This document shows, in pieces, positions 44,031 through 53,041 of a stretch of 53,041 bases of DNA. Position 1 is the stretch's first letter, and every line of letters begins with the position of its first letter. The notes beneath the pieces are model-generated. The model was not told the DNA's origin. It saw nothing but the letters and a program-made list of their open reading frames with translations, and searched no databases. The DNA is from Gnetum montanum (Eukaryota > Streptophyta > Gnetopsida > Gnetales > Gnetaceae), in contig MNCI01006063.1 in assembly GCA_015680685.1 (NCBI GenBank), positions 332,756 through 385,796 on the forward strand. The letters run 5' to 3'. A program made the translations under genes and the position numbers.

Positions 44031-44573
44031 CCTACCATCCCAATTAAAATAAATGGCCAAGTAATTAAAAATTCCCTATTGGATTTAGGAGCTAGCATTA
44101 ATATCATGCCTCTTGAAATGACTAGATCACTTGATATATAAGACATAAAAGGAGTAAACATGAAAATATCATTGGCTAATGATTCAAATGTAGAACCCAT
44201 AGGAATAGTAGAGGACTTGATAATTGAGGTAACAAAAGGAAAATACCCAATTGACTTTGTTGTTTTGGAAGTTGAACATCTTGATTGTTTTCCTATTATA
44301 TTAGGTAGACCTTGGTTAGAAACAGCTAATGCTATAATTAATTGTAGATCTAGATAACTTCAACTTTCCTTTGTCAATATTACTTTTACACTAAATATAT
44401 ATGATAAGGTAAAAGAATATTTTTTAAATGTAGACTTGAAGGAAGTAAGAATTCTCTTCACTTTATCCACTTCAATAATGGCACTAGCTAGGGAAACCTT
44501 AGTGTTGTATAATTTTGATAAAGGACATTTAGATCCCTTAACTAAAGAACAATAAGATCTCCTTGACCAAATT
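44031..44573 (+). pseudogene. Element G protease (Athila-like)
   Basis: Retropepsin: PIKINGQVIKNSLLDLGASI with Asp-Leu-Gly in place of the usual Asp-Ser/Thr-Gly, as known in Athila elements, then NIMPLEMTRSL, and the end motif DCFPIILGRPWLETANA at 44285-44335. One TAA at 44139 interrupts it. A linker with stops follows. Confidence 0.85.
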
Positions 44574-45194
44574 TTGAATTTGGGTTCAAGGAATATTGAA
44601 CAAAGAATTCAACGTACACATAAAGATTTCTTGGGTCTTAGAGAACCACCTAGTACACTTAAGTATGTTTTCCTAGATCATAATAAACCATTAATAATAA
44701 ATTTCCAACTTACTAATAAGCAAGAAAGAAAATTATTAGAAATTATATGTAGAAAATCTAAGGCATTTGCATGGAGTTATGAGGACCTTCATAAAGGAAT
44801 CTCACCCAACATTTTCCAACATCATGTCTATCTAGAAAACAATGTAAAACTAGTAAGAATTCCCCCAAGACAAATTAATCTAGCCTTAAAACAAACTATT
44901 AAGGATGAAATTTCAAAACTTTCAAAAGAAGGAATAATTTATCTAATACCTGATAGTGAATAGGTAAGCCCCATTACTGTAGTACCAAAAAAGGGTGGAA
45001 AATGAAGATTTTATGTACATTATAGAAGGTGAAACCAAAATACAAAGAAAGACCAATTTCGATTACCATACATAGATCAAATTCTAGAAAAATTAGAAGG
45101 ACATGAATAGTATTACTTTTTGGATGGATTTAGTGGTTACAATCAAGTAGCCATTTCCCTTGAAGACCAACATAAAATAACCTTTACATGTTCT
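44574..45194 (+). pseudogene. Element G reverse transcriptase, N-terminal part (cut by element I)
   Basis: EPPSTLKYVFLDHNKPLIIN, SKAFAWSYEDLHKGISPNIF, and then TVVPKKGGK, FRLPYIDQILEKLEGHE, FLDGFSGYNQVAISLEDQHK lead to KITFTCS at 45194. The next bases, TGTTGACGACC, are the LTR of element I. Stops at 44961, 45004, 45030 and 45107. The YxDD box and the rest of pol lie outside, beyond element I. Confidence 0.88.
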
Positions 45195-47947
45195 TGTTGA
45201 CGACCGTTTGGGATGTGACCGCCAACGAGTGTCCTCAAATAGGATTTAGGTGCTTGCTGGTCTCTGGCAACACCAAGGCCCAGATACCTCCAAATAGACT
45301 CAGTAGTTAATGTGAGTATGTGTGTGTGCTATTGCAGTATGCGGTTGTGTAAAATGAAATGATTGCATTGTGTGTAAACTACAAATGACTTATCTTAAAG
45401 AGATTCAGCCAACTTTGCCAAGTACTGTGAGTTGTTGAGAGTTCCTATTTTGTTCAATTGCCTAGTCTATGTGGTCCTTATAATACCTACTTGTAACAAA
45501 TAAAATTTTGTAAAAAAAATTTAGCACAACTATATAAATCTACTTCTAATTTTCCCCAGAGAAAGAGATAGTTCCACAAGAAAATTAGAAATAGAGCAAG
45601 ATTCGATGGAAATAGATAGAAAAGAAAACAGATTTGTGTAGACCTCAAATATTTAAACAAGGTAGAATGACACGAGTAAACACTTCACAATAAAGCTACC
45701 CCAAATTCAATATCTATGAATTATTCAAACTTCCAAGGCTCAAATAAGAAATTTCTTCAAGACAATCCTACTATGCTACCAAAAAATTGCTGCGTAAACT
45801 ACCACGTACGAGACTCCATTTTGGCTACATAATGGATGTCAACAATTGCATTCAATAGAACCTTCAAAAGAATTGATAATTTCTGATTGAAATACCATGG
45901 AGATTCACTTTAAAGATAAAATAAAGCTATTCTCATGCCATCAAAATACCAAATATTTTCTGAACCCTCTTGACTATTGAATCGTTCAACGGCAGGACTA
46001 TAAGCAGAGGCTCTTTTACAACAATCTCAATAGCAGTTCTTATAAGTTGCACAATAATAAAATTTACTACTAAAATTCTCTTAAGGCTTTTAAACACAAG
46101 CTCTTCTATGGAAAAAATTTTAATAGAAATTTTCTATCGGGCAACAAGAACAATAAGAGCAATCTAAAAATCCCAAAATTACTTGCCAAGGATGATACTA
46201 TCTAAACCACTAGCTAAACAATTTAAACAAAAAAAAAATAAAACATAACTCACAGGACTATGACAAAGAGGCTNCTTCTCCAATGTATGATGTGATCTTC
46301 TTACCCCTAAGCCTTTTTATAAGGTTCATAAGGTAGTTACATTCCAAAATATCTTAGCTAACTTTTCTCCCAAGTAAGGAGGTTACAACTTACCCAACTA
46401 GTTAGGAGGAAGTTATGTAGTTAGGAAGTTATACATAAAGTTAGGAGGAATTTATGCTAACATTAAGATTTGTAAATTTTATATAATATTACAAATATTT
46501 TATATAATATTAAAAATATTTTAACATTTAGTATTGTAAATATTTTATGAGTAGTAACTTACATAATAATGTTTAAAAAATAATGTTTTAAGACTTGGAA
46601 TAATTAAATTAAAGGTAAATCTTCAGCCGGGCACTTGGAATAATTAAATTAGTGGTAAGTTTCAATGATAGATTAAACTACAACTCCAGCATTAGTTAAA
46701 ATATCTCTTGCTCTGCAGATTTGGTTATACACCTGTCTTAGTGTGCCTTCGTTTCTCCGTTGCCACGTTCAGTGGATCGGTATGACGATAATGAATGCAT
46801 CGACGTCAGGCATGGCTGCTATTTCAGATTGTAGGTTCCAGGAACATATGTCATTTGTGATTACTGCCTAAAAGTTTTCTTAAAAAATGCATTCTTAGGA
46901 AAACTAGGTTTGCTTGACGAGGCCGCAGCGGAAGAATCCCTGCAATAGAGTATTGTGAGTCACAGCGGTGAGCAGAAACATAGATCTGTCTTAAAATCCT
47001 GCGTGTTTTCATGCATCAGTCTCTGCTAGACCTCCATTCTGATGACATGGTCAGCACTGCCTTCTATTTTTTTGCTTCTCCTTCAATTTTTCACCATTGA
47101 TGCACAGCAACAACAACAGGCACGAAGCATTCCTCCATAAATTCGTCATTTTAGAAAGGGAAACGTGGGTTCATGTTGCGGCCACGCGGCCCGCGGATCA
47201 AACGATGGTGCTGGTAACCATACCAAACTTTTCTGCACATGCACACGGCAATCAAGATCAGCCAACAAGCCCCGCTTTGTGCTATAAAATTCAAACCTAG
47301 AAACCCTTGTCGGTTAAGCTGATGGCCACTGAAATCTCTTCCCAGGGATAACTTCAATTAATTAAAGAATCTACAGGAACAAGCATATTCTTGATTGCCA
47401 TATGGACAGCAATTCCAGCCTCCACAGCCATGGATCCATGTGTATTCAAGTTAATACATTAAAAGGAAGTTTTCTGCTGATTTCTAAAGCCACGTTGGAG
47501 GGTGTAGGAGACTCCTTCGGCAGCATTTTTTTCTTATTATTATTTATTTTTTTCTCTGCAGTAATCACATCCAATTCATGACACTAAAAGCTCTGCAAAT
47601 GATTATTTAGCTACCTCCTTTTCCACACTTTAAACAAAAATAGAAACACGGCACAGTACAGGCATAGGTAGATGCATCCCCAAGAAGTATCAACAGTAAA
47701 GTAGACAAAAATAAAATGTCCACTATGATGTGTAGGTAGGGAATGGGACTGATGTAGTTTATGAAAAGAATAAAATGATAATACATCGATGAGTGCATAA
47801 TTTGTATAATGGATATAACATCCTTTCTTTGACCATTTTTCTTTCCTTAGATGTTATATCTCTTTTTCTACAAACTGAAATTCTTCTAACTGTATAAACC
47901 TTTAATCATGCCAAACTGTTCCATAAGATGGCCAAAATGTGCCAACA
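45195..47947 (-). repeat. 3' LTR of element I (about 2.75 kb)
   Basis: On the minus strand it starts TGTTGGCACATTTTGGCCAT at 47947, right after a polypurine tract, and ends CGGTCGTCAACA at 45195, inside RT of G. A minus-strand TATA-like box, CTTATAAAAAGGC, is at about 46310-46320. The last 335 bp match 1-337. No coding frame is convincing in 2.7 kb. One unresolved base at 46274. The internal part is assigned by continuity only; a further insertion inside it cannot be excluded. Confidence 0.68.
46310..46322 (-). promoter_or_regulatory. Possible TATA box of the I LTR
   Basis: The minus strand reads CCTTATAAAAAGGC about 1.6 kb into the LTR, the strongest TATA-like site seen there. Function inferred. 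Confidence 0.45.
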
Positions 47948-47960
47948 TTTCTGCCCCCTT
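47948..47960 (-). other. Polypurine tract of element I
   Basis: The minus strand AAGGGGGCAGAAA lies immediately before the LTR start TGTTGG. Such a tract primes plus-strand synthesis; it confirms that 47947 is the LTR boundary and that I reads leftwards. Confidence 0.8.
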
Positions 47961-48293
47961 AAAAGCTTAAAGAAATTTATGCAGCCTCATTTTAACATTG
48001 AAACATACTAGAATTTTTATTGAATTTTTACAACTGAATAGAAATCTTTTTTGAGGAAAATTCTCATTTAACATAAGGTGTGATGGGACAAAAACCTCAT
48101 TCCTAGGAAAAATCAAACTATACATTATCAAGTCGTTCATGGACTATTCTTGGGATGGAAACTAAATTGTGAGGGTTACCCTTTTGGGAATCCTCATCTC
48201 TCTAACTATTTCATAGGAAATTTGTGATGTGATGAAGATGAATCTGTTGCTCTCTAGCTTGGTGGAGCTCTCACCTTGGTCTATTGGAGCTTT

Positions 48294-48656
48294 TTATTTA
48301 GCACTTTTTTCATTTTCTTTTTCGGATGAGCTCTTTTGTTCTTCTTCATTAGGTCCTTCATTTTCCTCTCGGGAGACAAAAGCTTCTCCCCATTCCCATG
48401 ATGACTCTTCATTAGTTGGTTGCTCTTTTCCTTTTTCTTCTTCTTTGGAGCAATCTTGATATTGCCCCCAAACATTGGACTCTATCTCCAAACCTTTAGT
48501 GAGAAAAGAAAATTCATCGGACAACCAATCCATAAAAGGACACTCTTTTGGAGCTCCACAAGATCTAGCCTTTAGATAAGCCTTTAATACATGCTTAGGG
48601 CAACATCCCATCACATATGGAATAAAAGGCTTTCTCATTGCTCTCTCAAACTCCAT
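48294..48656 (-). CDS. Extra ORF of unknown function between integrase and 3' LTR of element I
   Basis: 120 codons on the minus strand from ATG 48656, in the sense direction of I and free of stops, unlike most coding parts nearby. The N-terminal half has Cys and aromatic residues (PFIPYVMGCCPKHVLKAY, CPFMDWLSDEFSF); the C-terminal half is very Glu/Lys/Ser-rich. I recognise no family. The place is where Tat and Athila elements often carry additional ORFs. It may be a remnant of a longer frame; the flanks 47961-48293 and 48657-49011 show nothing clear. Confidence 0.4.
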   Translation of the reverse strand: MEFERAMRKPFIPYVMGCCPKHVLKAYLKARSCGAPKECPFMDWLSDEFSFLTKGLEIESNVWGQYQDCSKEEEKGKEQPTNEESSWEWGEAFVSREENEGPNEEEQKSSSEKENEKSAK

Positions 48657-49011
48657 CAGCTCTCTCTAACTTTCACTACTCAACTTGAATTGAAAGATGA
48701 TGAAATCTTAGGCAACCTAACCTTCTTTTTATACGTACTAAAAATTTGAAATCCCTCCAAAAAAATTTCTTTCTTTTTAGGCATTCTAACCATTTTTCAC
48801 AATCCTTACCAAGTAGTGGATGAGTCACCTTCTGCACTTGTCACAATTGTAGAATTCCACTTGTTTCACTTGTAGGCTTCCACTTGCCTTACTTGAAGAA
48901 AAATTATTTTCTAATCTAAATAAAGCATAATTAAACATATTAATTGATACTATATTCCTAGTAATATTTACCTAATAGTACATACATATATTATTTTGTA
49001 TAATGACATCT

Positions 49012-50160
49012 TCAAGCTATATGCAATTGTCCCAAATAATGTTTTATATTCAAAACATTATATGGAAATTGCAATTCCATGTCATCCAAAGTTGATAATA
49101 TGTAAGTATCCTCTAACAATTGCTTTGTAATTTTAAAGGGATCAATCCATGTCGGGGTAAACTTATTTGTTTTCTTCATATTCCATAATAGGACAAGGTC
49201 CCCTATCTTGAAAGTTCTTTTCAAAGCTTTCCTATCAAATCATCTTTTAACTTGAGAGGTATTCTGTAACAAATTATCCCTTGCTTTATCTACTTCAGCT
49301 TCTCTTTTAATAAGCAAAGTCATGAAACTTCTATCTTTATCAATTTTTTTGCTATATCTTTATAAAAATTCGGAAGTTGAGCTTACAATATTATTTGTAA
49401 TTCTTGCTGGCAAACCATAGACTAAGTTATATGGTGTTGTCTCAATAGCTTTCTTAAATCTAATTCGATCTGACCATAACGCGAATTGTAGATAATCAAT
49501 CCAATTTTCTGGATTCTCATCCATCGATTTCTTGATATAAGCGATAAGCTTTTTATTGGTGGATTCTGCTAGGCCATTTCCTTGAGGATAATAATTTGAT
49601 GAGGAAAATAAGAAAATGAATTTTTTAGACACCCATCTGATAAACTCTTCAGATTTGAAGGCGGGTCCATTGTCTGACACTAACACTTTGGGTAGACCAA
49701 TTCTACTTAGAATGTGGTCTTCTAAAAACTTAATCACATATAATGCTAAACTTCCTCTTAGAGCCTTTTCTTTAGACCATTTAGTGAAATAATTAGTAGT
49801 TGTGAGAATAAACTTATGTCCAGCTCTTGAAGGAGTAATTGTACCAATAAAATCCAAACCCCATTGCTGAAATGGTCTGTCTGCAACTACTGGCTTTAAA
49901 GGGGCTCTAGCCCTTTTAATTTTGGGCCCATGAATTTGACATTTATAGCATTTTTGGAGCTTTGAACTAATGTCTTGATACATGGAAGGCCAGTAGTATC
50001 CATATCGAAGTATATGTTGCATAGTTGACTTAGGGGATTCATAAAATAGATTCAAATGATCATGAAATTGTTCCAAAATGAAATTAATTTGATCATTATG
50101 AACACATTCCAATAAGACTCCTTGAAAGTCCTTTCTGTATAATATACCATCTTTAATGAC
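49012..50160 (-). pseudogene. Element I integrase
   Basis: The minus strand open part 50112-49360 covers the zinc region (HDHLNLFYESPKSTMQH, CYKCQIHGPK), the core Asp in WGLDFIGTI, Asp in LVSDNGPAF and Glu in NGLAESTNK, so all three catalytic residues are present. After a stop at about 49357, the C-terminal part continues with FKIGDLVLLWNMKKTNKF and ends at 49012. The start lies in the linker after RNase H. One of the better preserved genes in the window. Confidence 0.9.
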
Positions 50161-50740
50161 GAATCTTCATGCTCTTTTGAAGAAAGCTCTCTTTTGACTT
50201 ACAGTTAAATTATTTGGGATTTTCCTTGTATTAAGAAATTTGAGAATTTCATCATACCAATTCTCTTCATGGGTGTCAAGTGTACATACTTCACTTTCTC
50301 TAGTCATTAACTTGGCTAATCCCATTCCCTTAATTGTTTTGCATATTTCTAATGAAAATCTGAAACTTTGCAACTTTATAAGCCATTTTCCTCTTTTCAA
50401 TCTAATCTCATTTTGGGCTAGGAATCGCTTGACTGCAGGTTCAATTAGCATAATGTGGACTAATGAACTTTCCAAATAATATTTAAAATGCTGAAGTGCT
50501 TTGATGACTGTGAAAGCTTGTTTCTCTAAGTCTAAATAATCTAACTCTGAACCTTTCAACTGATACCCAAAAAATCCAATTGGTTCATCTTGACCTTTTC
50601 TATCCCTTTTTGTCAAAATGGTAGCGATAGAATCATTCGAAATAAAAGAATATAACCAAAAATCTTCTTTAAGCCTAGGCTTCACCAAATATGGAGCCTC
50701 TTGTATAGCAATTTTAATTTCTGATAAAGCTCTCTATGAC
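50161..50740 (-). pseudogene. Element I gypsy-type RNase H (degenerate) and linker
   Basis: Open 50688-50167: FWLYSFISNDSIATILTKR, PIGFFGYQLKGSELDYLDLE, FKYYLESSLVHIMLIEPAVK, KWLIKLQSFRFSLEI. The acidic catalytic positions of the normal DASxxxxG motif are replaced by SNDS, which is usual when a second RNase H is carried elsewhere in the element. Confidence 0.82.
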
Positions 50741-51620
50741 TCTATTTTTTTCTCTACTTGGACATCCTTTTTTAGCATATGCATCAAAGGTTTGGTAATT
50801 TCAGTAAACCCGGGGATGAACTTTTTCACAAAATTAATCTTTCCAAAGAAAGATCTAAGAGATTTCTTACTTGTGGGATACTCAATGTTCTATACTGCTT
50901 GAATTCGGGAGTTTTCTATGGCAATTCCTTCTTGACATATCACATGGCCTAATAAACTTCCGGATTTAACCGCGAAGATACACTTCTTAGGATTTAATGA
51001 AATACCAAACTCACGACATCTATCAAAAACTTGCTGGAGATGATTAATACGATCTTCTTTTTTCTTTGAGAATATTTTAATATCATCCAAATAAACCACC
51101 ACAAATTTTCCTAATAAATCCTTAAATGCTAAATCCATTGCTCTTTGGAAAGTAGCTCCAGTATTTGACAATCCAAACAACATTCTTTGGTAAGCGAAAG
51201 TTCCCCATTTGGTGATAAATGATGTTTTGTATCTATCATTCTTATCGACCATGATTTGATTATAACCTGAGAAACCATCTAAGAAAGAATATACTTGACA
51301 ACCTGAGACTTTAATCAACATCTTATCAATTCTTGGAAGTGGATACTTATCCTTTTTTGAAGCATCGTTTAGATTTCTAAAGTCTACACAAAGCCTTATA
51401 TCACCATTTTTCTTCCTCACTGGAACAAGGTTAGCAAGCCATGTCGAATATCGTACTGGATATATGATTCGGTCTTGCAACAACTTCTTGATTTCGGCTT
51501 CCATAGATGGTTCAAATGATGGATTAAATTTCCTTTATTTTTGCTTGACTATTTTACAACCTTCTATTAAAGGAATTTTATGTGTCATCACATCTTGCCT
51601 AAAAGATTTAAGATCATCAT
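50741..51620 (-). pseudogene. Element I reverse transcriptase
   Basis: The minus strand 51504-50890 is open: LANLVPVRKKNGDIRLCVDF, YSFLDGFSGYNQI, TKWGTFAYQRMLFGLSNTGA, the catalytic box YLDD at 51093-51082, and LNPKKCIFAV, LLGHVICQEGI. A TAG at 50889 precedes KSLRSFFGKINFVKKFIPGF. Upstream, a stop near 51624 separates it from SYDDLKS. All RT motifs are intact within the open part. Confidence 0.92.
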
Positions 51621-52029
51621 AGGACTAAGCAAAATTGTCTAAATTATTTCTTAGACATGATAACAAGTCTTGCTTGAAACTTGAATCTCTTTCCTTTGTA
51701 ACATTCAACATCTTTGACATCGTGTCTAAGCCTAAATTCACTACCTTGAAAGCTTGACTATTTGAGTTTTGTATACCCTTTCTAGTAAGTAAATTTTTCT
51801 TGAACTCATGTTCTAAGTCAATCATCCTTTTTGGAATGAAATTAGCTTTGGTGTTTAATGACATTTTGGGTATTACTTGACCCTCAAATTCTTGTTTATT
51901 TTTCATAAATCTTAGTACTTTATTGTCATCTTCAAATACTTGTAAATGTCTTATATTATCTGGTATTGATGGTTGATATTCTTCTTCAATCATGACATCT
52001 TTGTAACTTTCTATTATTTGCATATCCAA
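51621..52029 (-). pseudogene. Element I linker between second RNase H and RT
   Basis: An open minus-strand segment (most of 52119-51625) without a named domain: EDDNKVLRFMKNKQEFEGQV, MIDLEHEFKKNLL. It is the region usually found before RT in this lineage. Confidence 0.6.
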
Positions 52030-52410
52030 CGTTGAAGCTGCCTTTGCCAAATCATCTGCTATAAGATTCTCTGCTCTGTTTATATGATCTATTTGGCAAT
52101 GTTGAAATTTATCTAACATCTTACAAGCAAGTTACTTATAAGGTCTTAATAACGAGCTCTTTACTACACAGTTACCCTTTACTTGTTCACAGACTAATCT
52201 TGAGTCTCCCTTTATAGTGATTACTTTGATCTTTTTTTCTAGAGCTATTCTCATACCAATACATAAAGCTTCATACTCAACCTTGTTGTTAGTACAAGGG
52301 AAATATAGATGAATTGCCTTGAGAATTTCAGGTGAACCATTCCTTAATATAACTATACCTACTCCTGCACCTTTTGAATTACATGAACCATCAAAGTATA
52401 ACTCTCATTT
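52030..52410 (-). pseudogene. Element I archaeal-type RNase H, upstream of RT
   Basis: Minus strand: Asp in LYFDGSCNSKGAG (about 52400), Glu in NNKVEYEALCIGM (about 52285), Asp in ITIKGDSRLVCEQV (about 52215), and Asp in LIADDLAKAAS (about 52050). The four acidic residues of the RNase H active site are present. One stop (about 52140) interrupts it. Order here is protease, RNase H, RT, RNase H, integrase, unlike element E where the second RNase H follows RT. Confidence 0.85.
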
Positions 52411-52416
52411 ATCCTC

Positions 52417-52911
52417 TTACTTTGACTGTTCTTTTTCGGGACTATAACTTTCTTGGAGTGTACAAATTTTGTTTTCAACACTTTCTTTTTCAACCATTTT
52501 ACTTTTTCCATTTGAAGTAATATTATCAATCATCAAAGGTTTGCTATAGATGTATATCTGATTTGGTTCTCCTTTCCAAGGTAACCACATGTGAGAATAA
52601 TCTGTTGATATGTAACCTGAGAAATTCTTGCTCCAACTTCTACTCAATAAGAAACTATGTGAATCTGGTATATCTTCCACTTGAATAGTTACTCTACTTC
52701 TGACGTGGGGTTCAGAAGCAATTCCCAATAGAACATTTGGTAATTGACCAACAATGTTCACTCTACTTTTATCCACTTGAACAATATTTTTATTTGATTT
52801 TTTAGGAATCAAACCAAGTTTCTTACATATAGACAATGGCATTATAGTAGATGTAGTTCTAGAATCAACCAAACAATTGTGCAAGTATTTATATTTTAAT
52901 TTCATTATCAA
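52417..52911 (-). pseudogene. Element I protease
   Basis: Open minus-strand frame 52911-52417: NCLVDSRTTSTIMPLSICKK (the Asp-Ser-Gly loop reads Asp-Ser-Arg, one G-to-A change), QLPNVLLGIASEPHVRSRVT, HSFLLSRSWSKNFSGYIS. LLSRSW is the flap-end motif of this protease group. It continues to a charged linker and then the second RNase H. Upstream sequence to 53041 is the end of the Gag-protease linker. Confidence 0.82.
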
Positions 52912-53041
52912 AAGAAAAGGAGGAGCTTCCTTACCATACGAGGTCTTTTATTTCTCATCATTATGAGACACATAACTTAACACTGATTCTCTAACTCTTC
53001 TTTTACCTTTAATGAACTCTAAAGCCTTTCTTTGCTGATCT
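52912..53041 (-). other. Element I upstream polyprotein fragment at the window edge
   Basis: Minus strand, Lys/Glu/Arg-rich reading with stops, next to the protease. It is probably the gag-protease linker; the gag lies outside the window. Confidence 0.4.

Noticed and set aside
45195-45530. 335-bp repeat shared with 1-337, first read as a separate MITE or SINE
   Set aside because: It has no A/B box or inverted ends of its own, ends like an LTR, and the matching LTR start with polypurine tract is at 47947; best read as the terminal part of one LTR.
47097-47357. Opposed open stretches at 47097-47300 and 47151-47357
   Set aside because: Short, mutually overlapping, inside the LTR of I, with no recognisable motif.
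1-53041. Endogenous pararetrovirus (caulimovirus-like) origin of the RT regions
   Set aside because: All RT regions lie with LTRs, PBS or polypurine tract and an integrase downstream, or are fragments of such elements; no movement-protein-like gene was seen.

Overview
The window is nuclear DNA of a large-genome seed plant. A gymnosperm is my best guess: there is very deep nesting of old Ty3/gypsy LTR retrotransposons and no ordinary single-copy gene. Species cannot be named from the sequence. I saw no bacterial features, rRNA, tRNA or CRISPR. Element names A to L are mine.

Layout from left to right. 1-337 is the 3' end of a plus-strand LTR (K). It sits inside a minus-strand Athila-like element B (gag leader 338-1184, PBS 1185-1204, LTR 1206-1970), which sits inside the pol of plus-strand element A (RT/RNase H and integrase, 1971-3576). 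From 3577 runs plus-strand element C, of the same family as B and D. Its protease gene is split at 6622/28367 by a 21.7-kb Tat-lineage element, E (6623-28366). C resumes with protease, a deleted RT/integrase stretch and a 3' LTR that ends at about 32118. Next come pseudogene fragments of two host genes (Hsp70, xanthine dehydrogenase), a minus-strand Tat gag (F), a minus-strand Athila-like gag plus LTR (D, to 38293), a poorly explained stretch, minus-strand gag H (to 40569), plus-strand element G inserted in H (40570-45194), and minus-strand element I inserted in G. I has a 2.75-kb LTR at 45195-47947 and integrase, RT, RNase H and protease out to the right edge.

Element E is the standout. It has paired LTRs (6623-7807, 27129-28366), a near-perfect 5-bp target duplication, a PBS, gag and protease present twice as a 3.2-kb tandem duplication, a nested 1.2-kb TRIM-like element (L), and RT, RNase H, archaeal-type RNase H and integrase. 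Between protease and RT, on the opposite strand, lies a nine-exon gene (CDS 21531 down to 17156). It has its own TATA box, eight GT-AG introns with matching phases and a total open length of 3168 nt apart from five premature stops. Its N-terminal part resembles a catalytically degenerate FCP1/HAD phosphatase domain and its C-terminal part is coiled coil. A palindromic motif (GCGTATACGC and variants) is spread through E's LTRs, its leader, and the 5' UTR and first intron of the antisense gene, which suggests shared regulation.

Nearly all coding regions carry nonsense codons, many explicable by C-to-T change, as expected for silenced, methylated repeats. No complete autonomous element is intact. 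I could not run alignments, so family names rest on motifs read by eye.
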